Origin: Apoderus coryli
Lineage: Eukaryota > Arthropoda > Insecta > Coleoptera > Attelabidae
Direction of reading: 5' to 3'
DNA: 64,000 nucleotides
Assembly (NCBI GenBank): GCA_911728435.2
Contig: OU452198.1
Coordinates: 13,612,001 to 13,676,000 of the forward strand
Part shown: positions 21,430 to 32,363 of the stretch, piece after piece
Layout: the number at the start of each line of letters is the position of its first letter
Position numbering within the stretch: position 1 is the stretch's first letter
Notes under the pieces: generated by a model
What the model saw: the letters and a program-made list of their open reading frames with translations, nothing else
The model's database searches: none
Told to the model about the DNA's origin: nothing
Position numbers and translations under genes: made by a program

Positions 21430-23170
21430 TCTTCCTAGTGTATCCCACATGTGCTCGAAGGATTGAGGTCCGGATTTCTTGGGGGCCAGTCCAATACATG
21501 AATGTCAACCTCGATTAAATATTGCCTCGTTATTTTCTACTATAAATGGATGATAAGGTACCACATGTTCTTCTAAGCACATTCTAATGTAGCGATCTGC
21601 GTTAATACCCCCGTGAAGTGTAACAAGGTCTGTACGGCCTTCCATTGAACTACCGCCCCAGACCATTACCTCTCCGCCACCAAATTGCACTCTCGGAGAG
21701 ATAAATCATTGAGAGTATCTTTCTCCGGGCCTTCTCCATACTCTTTGACGTCCGTCAGGTAAATATCGCGTGAAATGAGACTCGTCTGTAAAGAGAACAT
21801 TTCGCCATTCGTTCATGTCCCAATCTGCATGAGTTCGAGCAAATTCCAGGCGCTGCCTTCGATTACCTGCATCTAATAGAGGATTTGTAGCACGTACACG
21901 ATATTTTAGATTATCTTCTGCTAACATTCTGCGTACGGTATCAGGTGAAACTAAGGTACCGTGATCATCTACCAGTCTTCTAACCAAAGCTGGAGCAGAG
22001 GCTGTTCGCTCTCGAAGAACCTAAAGACAAAGAAATCGATCATCAACTGCGTTTGTGGCTCTTCGTCTTCCCTGTCCAGGTCTTCTTGAATAAGAACCAG
22101 TTTGTCTGAACCTTTGTATCGGAGACCGTACTGCGTGGTAGGGATGTCGATCTTTTAGAAAAATAATCGATTTTTCAATCGATTCGAATCGGTTCTAGAA
22201 AAACCGATTCTCAGAAAATCGGACCAAATTTGAATCGATTCACAAAGATCGCTTCTTGCTCTAATAAAATTAAAAAGAAATTCGGTAGGGTACTGGGAAA
22301 TCATATGAACCTAACTATACTGCTCATTTCCAAGGATAAGTAACAACAGAAATCGTAAAAAAATAAAAACGAAAAATAACACTCAGGGTAACGAAAATAA
22401 AAATATATTCTGAAAAATGAAAAAAATATTAATTATAAATTCCAGTCTTCTATTTCTAAAGAATTCAAAAAAAGCAGTTTGGAAAGCCTTTCTCCTTTTT
22501 GTCGGTTCCTCGATTCATCCCATAATGTTTGCAGCTTTGGGAAATAACCGCTCCGATTTCAAGTTCGGCAGGATCGTATTGTGTCTGAATAGCTAATTTA
22601 AAATGGATGTTCCAAAACTTGTAGGTTTCGGATTCAGACTTTTGTAAGTTTATTGCAGTGGATAATATGTCAAAGGCAAGAGGTTTTTGAAAATGTATTC
22701 TCTAAAATCGTGGGTCTAAGACAGAGACATTCCCATGTCACTGGTCTAAGACAAATAGCAAGCGTACTAACTGATTCGACTTCGGAAAACCTTTTCGACA
22801 ATTCCGCGTTTGTAGCATTAAGTAGGGCCAGTCCAATTGACGTCGTCAACTCCAATTCAAAGAGTTCGATATTAGTTGAACGAGATATCGACGACCATGA
22901 AAATGTAAAATAAAGTTTTCACTTTTTTCGATCTTTTAAACGATTCTAATAAGAAAATAATCGATTCTAAAAAGATCGTTTCCAAAATAATCGATTAAAA
23001 TATCGATTATTTGGTTCGAAAAAAATCGATTCCCAAAAAATCGATCTAAAATCGGCATCCCTACTGCGTGGATGGCCAAGCCTTTCTGCGATATACCTAA
23101 TCGGACGGCCATCGTCCTGTAGAGCAACGGCTTGTGCCACTTCTTCTGGGCTCATCGTTTTTAAATTCAC
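21430..23170 (-). pseudogene. Tc1-like transposase, split and missing the second catalytic Asp
   Basis: From 23170 the minus strand reads MSPEEVAQAVALQDDGRPI and RYIAERLGHPR (first HTH). It then breaks at the hAT insertion and resumes near 22130 with RFRQTGSYSRRPGQGRRRA (hinge and AT-hook-like motif). VSPDTVRRMLAEDNLKYR follows, then LFTDESHFTR with the first catalytic Asp (about 21795). MVWGGSSMEGRTDLV comes next, and finally PPRNPDLNP.EHMWD with the final acidic residue (about 21455). The stretch that should hold the second Asp (QDNAxPH) has been deleted just after VENNEAIF. The usual length is about 340 residues. It is dead through an insertion, at least one stop, frameshifts and this deletion. 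Confidence 0.8.
22139..23063. mobile_element. 925-bp hAT element inserted in the Tc1-like transposase
   Basis: The inverted ends TAGGGATGTCGAT (left) and ATCGGCATCCCTA (right) are flanked by the perfect 8-bp duplication CTGCGTGG (22131-22138 and 23064-23071), the hAT signature. The subterminal parts are full of ATCGATT/AATCGAT words in both orientations. The interior retains a plus-strand frame of 86 codons (22653-22913). Its opposite strand near 22490-22600 contains a LWDESRNRQKG-like segment that may be hAT tail coding. It is non-autonomous. Confidence 0.88.
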
Positions 23171-23735
23171 TTATCGTTTACCAAACAACTCCGAAACACA
23201 CAACAAAACTTAGTTGACATGCTTAGGTGCCATGGAAACTGCTAATTCATCACAGCCAACTTTGCAATAATTTTTAATTTTTTTGTTGCTACACTTAAAA
23301 AAGCATTATTGCATTATTTCTTTGAAAGCAGTGTTTTTCCTTTAAGAATTCAGATATCGGTATGAATCAAAAAACAAGTTGTTCAGAAAAGATGGGGCTT
23401 CAAACGGTTGGAAAAAAAGTCATTATTCGGTCGTGAGTTTTTTCTACAGGGTGTTGAAAAGTTTAGAGTAAAATATAACTTTTTGTTTACCCCTATATAA
23501 CAACAAATCCGTTCGACATTTTTGAAGTTTCGATATCAAAAAAATTGTCAAAATTGATGCAATAATAAAACACTTATTTAGGATTGATTTTGAACAAAAT
23601 TTTCTTTGTCCGGTTAATATTGCGGGGCAGTGTAGTAACTTATATGTTGTATTTATTACATTTTACTTTGTTGTAGAAATTGCAAATACTGCTAAATGTG
23701 TCCTTAAATCTTTAAGTTTAATGCAACAGTTTTCT

Positions 23736-25680
23736 TATAATAATAATAATAATTGCTTTATTGCTCAACAGAAAATCCATTTACAGAGCAATCTTACAAA
23801 ATTACTTAATCTTAATAATAACAATACAAATAAACCGAAACAGAAAGAGAGAAACATCACACATTCAACTTAAATGTTCATTCAAAACACCCAAAACAGT
23901 ACTTAAGTGATCCAAAAAAAATATCACTCTCATCGCTTATTAAGTTATATGTCTGACACATTGTGTAGACAGGCGACTTCATCAACAAATTGGTCCTAGG
24001 TCGGTCGTTATAAAATAAATTAGAAGATCTCGAATTTTGCCTTGATACCAAAAAATACAAATTTTGCAAAAGTTCAGCGCAATCAATCTTACTATGCAAT
24101 ATATTAAGGAATTTTACTGCATGAATTTTTCGTCTTAATTCTAAACTTTGTATTTCACATCTTGTTAACAAGATGTCATACTCTATTCCTCTTTCTGGAC
24201 ATGATCCATCAGTTTTGAAACATAAGTATTTTAAGAACTTACGCTGAACTCTCTCAACAGAAACATTGTAACAGTTATAATATGGAAACCATATTAAAGA
24301 GCAGTATTCCAGCCTTGACCTGACATAAGCATAGTATAAGGTTTTTATTGTACCCATATTCTCAAAAGATCTGGAATTTCTCACAATGCAGCTATAAGAC
24401 CTAGATGCACTCAGAATTATGTTATTTATATGTATATCGAATGAAAGACTCTTGTCAAAGGTCACACCAAGATCCTTAATGGACTCAGGACGATTTAAAA
24501 TCGTCTCACCAATCGTATACTCGAAATGAATGGCTGATTTTTTTCTGATATATGACATAACTTTACACTTGGAAGAGTTCAAGTTCAGTTTGTTTTCCTC
24601 ACACCAGCATTGAACCAAATCCATATCACGCTGCAAACGATTACAATCGTCAAGATTATTAATGGAACACCAGATGACATATTGTATCATGACGATTTAT
24701 ATCCATTATGGACAACATATTGGGATCTATTAGTGATATAGGAATGGATTAGCGAAACAGATCCAGCTCCAAGCCCAAACACAGTAAGCTTGTTCAACAG
24801 AACCACGTGATTTATTCTGTCAAATGCTTTGGCAAAGTCCGTGTAAATCACATCGACCTGCCCTCCTCCATCAACAGTTTCTGAAGTAAATTGTGTAAAC
24901 TCAGACACATCAGTAAGCGTGGACCTGCCACCGATAAAACCGTGTTGATTTATTGATAAATTAGGCTTTGTCACTCTATAAATCCTCTGATATAAAATAA
25001 TTTCAAACAGCTTTGAGAAATTTGATAATATGGATATAGGTCTATAATTACAAATACAAGCCCTGTCATCGCTCTTAAAAATCGGACACACCTTCGCAAC
25101 CTTCCAATCCTGTGGAAAAACACAAGTCCTGCAAATCAAATTAAAAATTTCAGATAGGGGAGTGGAAAGGACAGTTATTTTATCCTTTACAAAAAAAGAG
25201 GGTATTTCAGTAAACTTATTTTTCAATTTTCGGGCACCCCAAAAAATCTCCTCCTCAGAAATGTCATATAAGAGCTAGTCGCGATTTGCCACCAAGTCAG
25301 ATCTCGCAGCACAATTGTCCTCCGATCCGACAAAAACGCTCTCAAAATAGCTGGCAAATGCCTCAACAATCTGTTGAGGGTCATCAATAGTCCGATTGCC
25401 ATCGTTCATTACACCAGGTATCCGAGAGTCACGATTGTTTGCGTTAATATATGACCAAAACATTTTAGGATTCGTATTTATGTTATTTTCACACAGTCGG
25501 ACATATGACTTGTATGCCTCCGCAATTTGATTCTTTAGAACACGTCTAATTTCGCTAAATTTTTCATAATAATATTCCATATTTGTACTTTTAAACTTCT
25601 TGTGATAATAATTATGGAAATAATATAACGTTAATCGCAAATTTAGCTTGATCTTCGAGCTGAGGCAAAAATGCATTAAT
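23736..25680 (-). mobile_element. non-LTR retrotransposon with (ATT)n tail, copy 2
   Basis: Close relative of 5295-6890 on the same strand. It has the same GAGCAATAAAGCAATTATTATT tail, but extends about 400 bp further 5'. I could not identify a convincing target duplication. Confidence 0.8.
23878..25676 (-). pseudogene. non-LTR reverse transcriptase lacking the FADD motif (copy 2)
   Basis: From 25676 the minus strand encodes the endonuclease-RT linker (YYEKFSEIRRVLKNQIAEAY) and MFWSYINANNRDSRIPG. The RT blocks NYRPISIL, GFIGGRSTLTD and DFAKAFDRINH follow (24687-25226). The thumb and C-terminal region is in a separate frame (23878-24690). Compared with copy 1, about 70 bp around 24665 are missing. 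That removes both the SGVPQG box and the FADD catalytic pair, so this copy cannot be active. The C-terminal end is longer and better preserved than in copy 1. Confidence 0.8.
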
Positions 25681-26620
25681 CCTCGTAGAGAATAGAAAGT
25701 TTTTCAAAGCTATAATATGACTAACTAAAAAGACAACCCTCGTATGTAAACATTTTGGGTTTTAAAACTTAAACAACAACAACAAAAAAGAACCTTTTAT
25801 AATCTACGTTGAACTTTGACTATTCATCTCAAATAACTTAATCACATTACCTTCGAACATTAATTTCACTGGCAAAAAAAGCCAAAGACACCACAGTCAT
25901 TTAGTAAAAAATAACACACAGAAATCAATATACTAGTATAAAGTTGACAATATACAGAATTGTTATAAGCAATTAATGGTAATAGAGGGTTAAAAATGAA
26001 TATTATGTCTTATGATTGTGCTTGAGAGAGTGGAGGTAATAATATTGACATAGTGTATTTGTTGTTTGTATCATTTTTATCATACAAAATGTAGGTTTAT
26101 TATTTATTTGTTAATAAATAAAATAATTATTGGCTTCCTGTATACACAACAATAAATAATTGTTCCTTTTAGCATGGACTAATCTCAGATAATGTAAAGT
26201 TTTATTTATAAAGCAATTTTGTGGGATTATAATTATCATTATTTTGTAAATGGTGTTCCAATAAGAACGCCGGTTTTGACTTTTAAATAAAACATATTTA
26301 TACAGTGTGGGGCACTACATAGGCGTCGGTATCTTTGCGATTTTGAAATTTAATGCAATTTGAGTAGATGTAAGTTCATAATAATTGTAGTATTAATACT
26401 ACAGTACGAACTGTGTTAAGTTTGTTTGATTTCTTAATAAACGTATAAATATTGGTACTTTGTTTTTCAATGGATGTGGCGGTGGGCCCGGAAATTCCTT
26501 GGAACACAGGACGGTAACGGCATCACTACGCCTCTGATACCACCACTGCATTTGCCCCACAATAGCAAACAACTTTTAATTGAACTTTTTTTCCGAAAAA
26601 TGTGCCGTTTTTAAGATATA
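25681..26620. other. no gene seen; probable MITE around the LTR insertion
   Basis: No coding region is supported. The segment just before the LTR element (to 26625), joined to 32566-32600, reads into GGACCACCCGGTATA, a transposon end. The LTR element therefore inserted into a small DNA transposon whose left end may be near 26300 (TATACAGTGTGGGG). Confidence 0.4.
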
Positions 26621-26625
26621 AGGCT

Positions 26626-26822
26626 TGTTAAATATTTAGTTAATAATAATAGTTTAGTCCCTGTATGTTAATGTATTGTTACATTGTTATTGTTGGAATA
26701 GGAGAAAATGTCATGTCAGTTAATATAAAAAAGTCAGTCATAAATAAAATATTTGTCAATATCCAATACGTCTTTAAAACATACTATATTCAGACATAAA
26801 GGCTATACGACAGTCTTTTACA
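26626..26822 (+). repeat. 5' LTR of BEL/Pao element (197 bp)
   Basis: It begins TGTTAAATATTTAG and ends GTCTTTTACA. Base by base it appears identical to 32364-32560. It is preceded by AGGCT (26621-26625), and the same AGGCT follows the 3' LTR. An ATG inside the LTR (26753) opens the downstream frame, but the LTR end makes it an unlikely real start. Confidence 0.95.
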
Positions 26823-26823
26823 T

Positions 26824-26838
26824 TGGTCCATTCGAGCT
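26824..26838 (+). promoter_or_regulatory. putative primer-binding site
   Basis: TGGTCCATTCGAGC lies immediately inside the 5' LTR. TGG complements the CCA end of a tRNA. Which tRNA primes cannot be told from this window. Confidence 0.6.
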
Positions 26839-26905
26839 AACAACCGAGTCCTCTGGAGAAATAGTAAAATTACAAAAATTGTTAACAACAGACAAGTTTG
26901 TGAAA

Positions 26906-28957
26906 ATGGATAACATAGAACCATCAGATGCGAAGATATTAGAATCCTCCAGACAGGAGAAAAGTAAGCCAGTCAGTTCTATATCTTCATTTCATGGTTT
27001 TCCTCTAATGCAAACTGTTGCTGAAGTTCATAATAATACTGATCTCACGTCATCAAAAAAGACACATAGTAAAGCAATATCTAAAGGTAATTCCAAGCAG
27101 TCAGTAAAAAGTAGTGAATTACGAAGACGACAAAAAGCTTTAGAAGGCGAGAAGTTACGTCAAAAAATCGAAATTCAGAAAATCGAAATTCAGAAAATAG
27201 AAAGTAAAATGGAAGCCCAGAAATTACAAGATCAACTCAAAATTTTGGAAATGCAAAATGAAATTGAAGAATTAGCCGACAACAGTGATATTGATTCATC
27301 AGTATGTACTCACAATCTAATTGATGATATAGAGAGCGTAACATCTATTCAGAAAACTAGTAAGTGGGTTGAAGAACTGAATTCGAACGAAGGAAACCTG
27401 TCTAAGTCCAGAGAAATTGAAAATTCAGACATAAAGGTACTGTGTGATTCCATTTCAAAAGCTTTTAATACAATTTCAAACACCGCTGATCAAAAAGTAA
27501 ACGACAAATTTATCACAAGACAAGTAGTCGAACGCGACTTTCCATACTTTGACGGAAATCCTGAAGAGTGGCCAGTTTTCATCAGTCAGTTTAACAGAAT
27601 ATCAGCTATATGCGATTATTCTAATGAAGAAAAAATAGTTAAGTTGCAAAAATGTTTAAAAGGTCAAGCCAAACTTGCAGTTTCGGGAATGATGTTGTCT
27701 CCGCAAAATGTTGATTTAGTTATAGACACATTGAAAATGCGTTTCGGACGTTCAGATATCATTATCAAGAAATTAATTTCCAAAATAAAGACCTATCCAC
27801 AAATTAAAGAGTATCAACTTGAGTTGTTAATAAATTTTTCAAGCCATGTAAGTTCTCTGACAGCGACCATTAAATCTTTGGGTCAACCCGAACATCTGAA
27901 AAATCCGGAAGTATTAGAATGTTTGGTTCACAAAATTCCGGACACTCTGAAGCTTCGTTGGGGTGAAGAAATAAGAAGATGTTGTGAAAAAGTTGATCTA
28001 AGCATTTTCGCTGATTTTATTGTCGACATTGCTAAATCTGCATGCTATGTGAGTACACCTAAGTTTGACATACAAAGACCTCAAAAAATCAAGCCATATG
28101 AATCTAGTTTTATTACAAGTGATATTGAAGACTTAATTTGTCCTTATTGTGATGGTAAAGGCCACAAGATTAGGGATTGTAGAAAATTAACAAACGATGA
28201 CGTAAAGACTAGATGGGAAATTGTTAGTAAAAAGAAGTTGTGTTTCTCATGCCTCAGAAGCAAACACAGAACCGGAAATTGTAGATTAAAACGTTCCTGT
28301 AATGTAGATGGTTGTCGTCGTATGCATAATAAGTTACTTCACACTGAAAACCAAACATATGAAGTCAGAAGAGAACAGAACAATGGGGAAATTCCTAGTA
28401 CGTCTTCAGAAAATGTGCTAGCTACAGGCAGTGGTTCCAAAAATGTGTTACTAAGAATGGTTAAAGTGAAGATTTATGGAGAAGATCGAAAATTTGTAGA
28501 AACAGTAGCAATTTGTGATGAAGCTTCTACAGTAACATTAATAGATAGATATATAACTGATAAGCTACACTTGCAGGGAAAATCTGAAACGTTATGCCTT
28601 CAGTGGACAAATAATTTCGTATCAGAACATGAAAAATCAATTTGCTTAGATTTACAAATATCTGGAGATTTTCCAAATGCTAAATTGTTTACCTTGAAGA
28701 ATGTTAGAACTGTTAATAATTTATCTATGCCTTTACAAATTATAACAGAGGAAGACTGGAAAGCGTATCCATACTTGAGAGACATCCCATTTTCAGAAAT
28801 TAATGAGAGGCCAATGATCCTATTGGGGCAAGATAATATACACCTTACTGTCGCTCGTAAAGTTATACAGGGTCCTGAAAATTCACCTATTGCCACAAAA
28901 ACAAATTTAGGTTACATTATGCATGGAAACCAGGAGACTAAAGCACATACGAAATAA
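26906..28957 (+). CDS. BEL/Pao gag and protease, ending at an in-frame TAA
   Basis: I place the start at the ATG at 26906, because the upstream in-frame ATG at 26753 lies inside the LTR. Residue numbers below count from 26753. A charged coiled-coil region (about 120-180) includes two tandem copies of KIEIQ. A gag-like domain with DFPYFDGNPEEWP is next, the usual BEL/Pao gag opening. Two zinc knuckles follow, C463-P-Y-C466...H471...C476 and C497...C510. The protease has D589-E-A-S-T in place of D-S/T-G, a form I associate with some BEL/Pao elements. The frame stops at TAA soon after the GYIMHG block, before RT. The same frame is open again directly after this stop. Gag packages the RNA, and the protease would cut the polyprotein. 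Confidence 0.9.
   Translation: MDNIEPSDAKILESSRQEKSKPVSSISSFHGFPLMQTVAEVHNNTDLTSSKKTHSKAISKGNSKQSVKSSELRRRQKALEGEKLRQKIEIQKIEIQKIESKMEAQKLQDQLKILEMQNEIEELADNSDIDSSVCTHNLIDDIESVTSIQKTSKWVEELNSNEGNLSKSREIENSDIKVLCDSISKAFNTISNTADQKVNDKFITRQVVERDFPYFDGNPEEWPVFISQFNRISAICDYSNEEKIVKLQKCLKGQAKLAVSGMMLSPQNVDLVIDTLKMRFGRSDIIIKKLISKIKTYPQIKEYQLELLINFSSHVSSLTATIKSLGQPEHLKNPEVLECLVHKIPDTLKLRWGEEIRRCCEKVDLSIFADFIVDIAKSACYVSTPKFDIQRPQKIKPYESSFITSDIEDLICPYCDGKGHKIRDCRKLTNDDVKTRWEIVSKKKLCFSCLRSKHRTGNCRLKRSCNVDGCRRMHNKLLHTENQTYEVRREQNNGEIPSTSSENVLATGSGSKNVLLRMVKVKIYGEDRKFVETVAICDEASTVTLIDRYITDKLHLQGKSETLCLQWTNNFVSEHEKSICLDLQISGDFPNAKLFTLKNVRTVNNLSMPLQIITEEDWKAYPYLRDIPFSEINERPMILLGQDNIHLTVARKVIQGPENSPIATKTNLGYIMHGNQETKAHTK
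28955..28957 (+). other. single in-frame stop between protease and RT
   Basis: TAA separates two stretches in the same frame (positions 2 mod 3). It falls in the poorly conserved linker between the protease-side GYIMHG block and the CDVHKSDEELHQLV block. Everything else in roughly 1,810 codons from 26906 is open. It is either a one-base nonsense change or a read-through site. Confidence 0.9.
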
Positions 28958-31900
28958 TTCTATTCATTTCACGTATGCGACGTTCACAAATCAGACGAAG
29001 AACTTCATCAATTAGTTAAGCAGTCATTCTCATGTGATGCTTTTGGAATATTACCTGAGAAAATTAAAACGACAACTGACGAAATTCGAGCTACTGAAAT
29101 TATGAAAAGAACTGCGAAGTATGCTGGACAGAAATATGAAATTGGACTTCTTTGGAAAGCAGACAACATTCACCTACCAGAAAGTAAAACAACGGCCATT
29201 AGAAGATTAAATTGCATTGAAAGAAGAGTACTTAAAGACTGTAGTTTACGAGAAAAATACAGTGACAAAATTCAAAGTTACGTCAGTCAAGGATATGCAC
29301 GAAAACTGTTAAAGGAAGAAGCAAAAATAGAAGGACCAAGGTGCTGGTATTTACCACATTTTCCAGTTGTCAATATTAATAAACCCAATAAAGTGAGGTT
29401 AGTTTTTGATGCCGCTTCCAAGTCAAATGGTACCAGCTTGAATGATAACCTATTAGCAGGACCAGATCTTTTACAGCCCTTGGTGGAAGTTTTAATGAAG
29501 TTCCGACAGAGAAAAATAGCATTTTGTGCAGATATCAGAGACATGTTTCTTCGTGTTGGAATTCAAAAAGAAGATAGAAGCTCACTACGATTTCTTTGGC
29601 GAAATAACATCAAGGATAATTACGAAACATATGAGATGCAGTCTATGATATTTGGAGCTTCATGTTCGCCAACATGCGCCCAGTACATTAAAAATTTGAA
29701 TGCCTATGATCATACAGAAGATCCTGAAATTATAAATGCTATTACTAAGAAACATTATGTTGACGATTACCTCGACTGTACAGATGATGAAGAAGCTGCT
29801 TTAAGAAGAATAATTGAAGTTAAAAGAATTCAGAAATTGGGTGGTTTTGACCTGGTTGGTTGGATTTCAAACTCTGAAAACGTCATGAAATCATTATCGG
29901 AAAACGATGAATTTTGTAAGGATTTATGTAATAGTGATTATTCAATTCAACGCGTACTCGGTCTATTTTGGGATTCTAAGATTGACATCATTTGTTTTAA
30001 AGTAAAGATGGACTGTATTGAATTTACTCAAGATTGTCGACCTACCAAACGTCAAGTTTTGAGATTTGTTATGGCTGTTTTTGATCCACTTGGTCTAGTA
30101 GTAAATTTAACAATACGGGGAAGAATATTTATACAGGATATATGGCGTAGCGGAATAGGATGGGATGATTCTATTGATGTCGAATTATTTAGAGAGTGGA
30201 CAATCTGGTTGAACGATCTTCGACAAGTATCTGAACTAAAAATACCAAGATGTTACTGTGAACAGATCCCTACCGCTAAACAAATAGAACTACACATATT
30301 TTGTGACGCTAGTAAACAAGCATTTGCTAGTGTTGCATATTTAAGAGTTGTAGGTAGAAATGACAATGTTGATGTTGCTTTAATTATGGCAAAAGCTCGT
30401 GTAGCGCCTACAAAACCAATTTCGATACCTCGTTTGGAGTTACAAGCAGCGTTGATGGGAAGTCGTTTAAAAACTACTGTCTGGAATACTTTAGAAATTA
30501 AAATTAACAAACTTTATATGTGGACGGATTCGACAACTGTATTATATTGGATAAAAGGCGATGGACGAAAATTAGGACAGTTTGAAGCACATCGCATTGG
30601 TGAAATCCAAGAACTTACCGATTCATCCGACTGGCACTGGGTTCCTTCATCTCAAAACGCAGCTGATCTCGCAACAAGGGTTCATGACAAAGATCACAAC
30701 ATTATGACAGATTTTAAGAAATGGTATGCTGGTCCAGAATTTTTGTTATCAACGGATAAAAACGTATGGCCTTCTAAAAACTTTGGTAAAAATTTAATAG
30801 AAGGTGAAGCAAATAATGAAGTTCAGCTTTTAACAGTTCAGAATTGTAAACTTCAAAATTCTAGCTCTCATTTACCTGACATTTCTAGATTTTCAAAATG
30901 GTCACGCTTAATAAGAGCCACAGCTTACGTATTTAAATATGCCAGAATTTTGATATCTAAGAAATTTAAAAATAAGAACGTTCCTAAAGAATTGACAACA
31001 GCGGATGTACAAGAAGCAGAATTAAAATGGGTTAAGCAATGTCAGTGGGATTCGTTTCATGAAGATATAGAAATTCTGACCAATAATAAAATGTTAAAGC
31101 CCAATAGTGCACTAAAAGCATTATCACCGATATTAGACAGTGACGGACTACTTAAAATAAGAGGAAGGATTGATCTTGCACCCAACAACGTACAAATTAC
31201 AAAACGACCATTAATTTTGGCACCTAAACATAGATATACGCAACTTTTACTGCAAAAATATCACGATGACTATAATCACCAAGGGATTGAAACAGTTTTA
31301 AATGAAGTTAGGCAGAGATTTTGGATTTTGAAAGGACGCGTAGCAGTAAAAGCCGCCTTTAAAAAGTGTCAGAAATGTCGAGTTGCAAAAGCGAAACCAG
31401 AACATCCTGAAATGGGTCAACTTCCTGCAGTTAGACTTACACCGAATATCCAGCCGTTCACTTACTGCGGTGTCGATTATTTCGGACCTATGTATGTATC
31501 AGTCGGAAGACGACGTGAAAAAAGATGGGGTGTACTATTTACATGCTTAACTGTAAGAGCCGTACATTTAGAAGTTGCTCATTCGTTAACGGCTGATTCG
31601 GCTATAATGGCTGTGAGAAGAATGGCGTCAAGAAGAATTCAGCCCCGGGTGATTTACTCCGATAACGGCACGAATTTTCGAGGAGGAGCTGAAGAATTAA
31701 GACAAGCTTTAAACAATTTAGACCAGGAAAAAATGAGACAAGTATTGTTAAACTCTCATATAGATTGGAAATTTTTGCCTGCAGGTGCACCTCATATGGC
31801 CGGAGTGTGGGAGAGATTAATTCGTTCAGTAAAATCATCTCTAAAGAACGTGTTACATGGACAAGTTTTAAAAGATGAGTTATTACTTACCTTATTCGCT

Positions 31901-32341
31901 GAGGTTGAGAACATTATAAATTCACGACCATTAACGAAAGTTTCCGGAGATCCTGATGATTTAGAGTCACTAACGCCTAACCATTTTCTTCGAGGAACTT
32001 CGAATAATTTAAATTATTATGGTCCACTTACTACTGATCTAAGAAAAGAATGGAGGAAGTCCCAAAATTTAGTAGAATCATTTTGGAAACGATGGACTAA
32101 AGACTATTTACCGACCTTGAACAGACGATCGAAATGGAATAAAGATGGCAAACCAATTAACGAAGGAGACATTGTGGTAGTGGTTGACGAAAGTGCTCCA
32201 CGGAAATCGTGGAAACTTGCGAAGGTATTGACTCTTTTTCCCGGTCCTGACGGAAAAGTCAGAGTTGTAGATTTGAAGACAGCATCAGGCATATTCCGTC
32301 GGCCAGTAGCAAAGTTATGTCGGATTGATATGGACAATTGA
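28958..32341 (+). CDS. BEL/Pao reverse transcriptase, RNase H and integrase
   Basis: This is the continuation of the gag-protease frame after the TAA. The first internal ATG is at 29102, and residue numbers are from it. RT: FCADIRD with D144, and YVDD at 219-222. RNase H: D402 (FCDAS), E446, D476 (WTDST), D522 (NAADLAT). Integrase zinc finger: H721, H726, C756, C759. Integrase catalytic triad: D792 (GVDYFGP), D854 (YSDNGTNF), E904 (GVWERLI), the last pair 49 residues apart. All catalytic residues expected are present. It copies the element RNA into DNA and inserts it. Without read-through or reinitiation at 29102 it cannot be made as a gag-pol fusion. Confidence 0.93.
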   Translation, partial: FYSFHVCDVHKSDEELHQLVKQSFSCDAFGILPEKIKTTTDEIRATEIMKRTAKYAGQKYEIGLLWKADNIHLPESKTTAIRRLNCIERRVLKDCSLREKYSDKIQSYVSQGYARKLLKEEAKIEGPRCWYLPHFPVVNINKPNKVRLVFDAASKSNGTSLNDNLLAGPDLLQPLVEVLMKFRQRKIAFCADIRDMFLRVGIQKEDRSSLRFLWRNNIKDNYETYEMQSMIFGASCSPTCAQYIKNLNAYDHTEDPEIINAITKKHYVDDYLDCTDDEEAALRRIIEVKRIQKLGGFDLVGWISNSENVMKSLSENDEFCKDLCNSDYSIQRVLGLFWDSKIDIICFKVKMDCIEFTQDCRPTKRQVLRFVMAVFDPLGLVVNLTIRGRIFIQDIWRSGIGWDDSIDVELFREWTIWLNDLRQVSELKIPRCYCEQIPTAKQIELHIFCDASKQAFASVAYLRVVGRNDNVDVALIMAKARVAPTKPISIPRLELQAALMGSRLKTTVWNTLEIKINKLYMWTDSTTVLYWIKGDGRKLGQFEAHRIGEIQELTDSSDWHWVPSSQNAADLATRVHDKDHNIMTDFKKWYAGPEFLLSTDKNVWPSKNFGKNLIEGEANNEVQLLTVQNCKLQNSSSHLPDISRFSKWSRLIRATAYVFKYARILISKKFKNKNVPKELTTADVQEAELKWVKQCQWDSFHEDIEILTNNKMLKPNSALKALSPILDSDGLLKIRGRIDLAPNNVQITKRPLILAPKHRYTQLLLQKYHDDYNHQGIETVLNEVRQRFWILKGRVAVKAAFKKCQKCRVAKAKPEHPEMGQLPAVRLTPNIQPFTYCGVDYFGPMYVSVGRRREKRWGVLFTCLTVRAVHLEVAHSLTADSAIMAVRRMASRRIQPRVIYSDNGTNFRGGAEELRQALNNLDQEKMRQVLLNSHIDWKFLPAGAPHMAGVWERLIRSVKSSLKNVLHGQVLKDELLLTLFAEVENIINSRPLTKVSGDPDDLESLTPNHFLRGTSNNLNYYGPLTTDLRKEWRKSQNLVESFWKRWTKDYLPTLNRRSKWNKDGKPINEGDIVVVVDESAPRKSWKLAKVLTLFPGPDGKVRVVDLKTASGIFRRPVAKLCRIDMDN

Positions 32342-32363
32342 TATTGTCGAGTGGTGGAAGAAA

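Larger units (their letters stand above)
20962..23632 (-). mobile_element. Tc1-like transposon, left end truncated, carrying a hAT element
   Basis: The right end reads inward CACTGCCCCGCAATATTAAC and is followed by TA, as in Tc1 elements. The inverted arms (20990-21190 and 23320-23600) share GATATCGAAA, GTTGTTATA, an internal CAGGGTGTTGAAAAG block and AATTCAGATATCGG. The left outermost end was lost where the hammerhead-like inverted pair adjoins. It encodes one minus-strand transposase, interrupted at 22139-23063. Confidence 0.8.

Noticed and set aside
25862..25890. Possible tiny minus-strand exon between CATTACC and CTGG
   Set aside because: Too short, acceptor without a pyrimidine tract, and phase cannot be tested.
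26753..26905. Upstream ATG at 26753 as the gag start
   Set aside because: It lies inside the LTR and the following codons read through the primer-binding site; the ATG at 26906 is more plausible.
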